Source of the DNA: JALOOE01 sp964423545
Lineage (GTDB): Bacteria; Chloroflexota; Anaerolineae; CG2-30-64-16
NCBI GenBank assembly: GCA_964423545.1
Contig: CAYRFV010000064.1
Location: 1-21,989 of the forward strand
Direction of reading: 5' to 3'
DNA: 21,989 nt
This document shows, piece by piece, positions 21,358-21,989 of the stretch (positions are counted from its first letter, which is position 1; every line of letters starts with the position of its first letter). Under the pieces are notes generated by a model. That model did no database searches and was not told the DNA's origin. It worked only from the letters and a program-made list of their open reading frames with translations. The position numbers and the translations under genes are program-made.

Positions 21358-21989
21358 TCAACGCCGCGCCGTCTGCTCGACCACTGCGCAACTGAGGGGT
21401 GGCAGCACCAGGCGGACGCTGTCGGCCGCGCCGGGCACGCCGGCTGAGATCAGCTCGCGGCCCGAGACGTGCAGCGCCAGCGTTCCGGCCAGGCGCGGAT
21501 CGGTCACGCTGACTGCCTGGTCCTGGCTTGTCCAGTTCGCCAGCACGACCCCCACGCGGCCGTCAGGCGCTTGCCAGGTCGTTTGAAACACCGCCGGGAT
21601 GCGGTGCGTGCGTTTGCCGTGCGTCCACTCGATGGTCTGGATGCCCGCGACCGCTGCCGGCCGCAACATGCGACCGAAGACCAGGAAATCCTTCCCCGGC
21701 CCGCGACGCAGCGCCGTGACCGTGCGGATCATCTCCACGGCATCGTCATCGCTGCCGACCTTCGGTTCCCATGGCGCCCAGTTCATCGTGTCTTTGTTGA
21801 GCAGCGTGCCATCACCGATCATCACCGCCCCCGGGATCTCGCCGAAGACGCAGTTCGCCGCGTTGCGGATGGGTAGGTGATAGGGCTCCGGCGCGCTGCC
21901 CATCATCCCCTGGATCACGATGCATTCGTGGAACAGGAATTGATAGAGCGGCACGAAGTCGTCGGCATGGCCCGGCGGATAGGCGCGCA
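21358..21989 (-). CDS. C-terminal part of a carbohydrate-active (glycoside-hydrolase-like) protein, 5' end outside the window
   Basis: The minus frame is open to the window edge (bases 21988-21989 are part of a codon), so the true start lies beyond it; the GTG at 21954 is internal. At least 210 residues are seen. RAYPPGHADDFVPLYQFLFH and CVFGEIPGAVMIGDG look like the end of a catalytic barrel, with MGSAPEPYHL and NKDTMNWAPW between or after. The last about 80 residues are a beta-rich domain (VGVVLANWTSQDQAVSVTD and RLVLPPLSCAVVEQ) of the kind found at the C-terminus of GH36- and DUF6259-like enzymes. It ends 110 nt before the GntR gene, on the same strand, and the strong promoter at 21265-21304 separates it from the operon. 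It fits a glycan-degrading neighbourhood; the exact family is uncertain. Confidence 0.6.
   Translation of the reverse strand, partial: RAYPPGHADDFVPLYQFLFHECIVIQGMMGSAPEPYHLPIRNAANCVFGEIPGAVMIGDGTLLNKDTMNWAPWEPKVGSDDDAVEMIRTVTALRRGPGKDFLVFGRMLRPAAVAGIQTIEWTHGKRTHRIPAVFQTTWQAPDGRVGVVLANWTSQDQAVSVTDPRLAGTLALHVSGRELISAGVPGAADSVRLVLPPLSCAVVEQTARR

Overview
The window is a high-GC scaffold piece (two runs of ten N at 305-314 and 18764-18773), almost certainly from an uncultured bacterium and probably a Chloroflexota (Anaerolineae/Caldilineae-like). That placement is inferred from secreted proteins with Thr-Pro linkers, the tandem LYLPLVVR/LHLPMIVR motif, lipoproteins with SH3-like domains, and cohesin/dockerin modules. 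I see no rRNA, tRNA, CRISPR array or transposase. The overlapping long plus-strand frames over 700-4800 and 13000-21900 are antisense shadows of minus-strand genes.

Region A (1-5632, minus strand) is a cell-surface locus. In transcription order it holds a NarL/FixJ-type response regulator (4946-5632), a PstS-like phosphate-binding protein with a C-terminal dockerin (3603-4799), a protein with a cohesin domain and a C-terminal WxL-like domain (2200-3477), a membrane-anchored DUF916/WxL-partner-like protein (570-2039), and the start of a second cohesin protein (1-437, running off the window). Adjacent cohesin and dockerin genes suggest that these exported proteins assemble on one another.

Region B (5633-10546) continues the surface and regulatory theme. 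It contains a promoter-proximal array of CTTAA boxes at exact 22-bp pitch, a 121-bp MITE-like element with terminal inverted repeats, a plus-strand secreted protein whose C-terminal domain matches that of the 2200-3477 protein, a strong bidirectional hairpin, a second response regulator paralogous to the first, and two paralogous SH3-domain lipoproteins. A second CTTAA-N11-TAnnnT site lies at 10449-10503.

Region C (10547-21989, minus strand) is a compact catabolic operon. From a sigma70-like promoter overlapped by a palindromic operator it reads: GntR/UTRA repressor, xylose-isomerase-like TIM-barrel enzyme, glycoside-hydrolase-like protein, RuBisCO-like protein, E1-alpha, E1-beta and E2 of a 2-oxoacid (pyruvate/acetoin-type) dehydrogenase complex, and a rhamnulokinase-like FGGY kinase. 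A degraded frame carrying an E2-like subunit-binding segment follows the operon, and the C-terminal part of another carbohydrate-active protein precedes the GntR gene. Spacing is tight: TAG directly followed by GTG between RuBisCO-like protein and E1-alpha, a 4-bp overlap between E1-alpha and E1-beta, and 4 to 55 nt elsewhere. My inference is a glycan-to-acyl-CoA route: hydrolase, isomerase, kinase, RuBisCO-like carbon-chain chemistry, then thiamine/lipoyl-dependent oxidative cleavage. This unusual gene combination is the most interesting system in the window. The substrate cannot be fixed from sequence alone; rhamnose- or apiose-type plant sugars are candidates.
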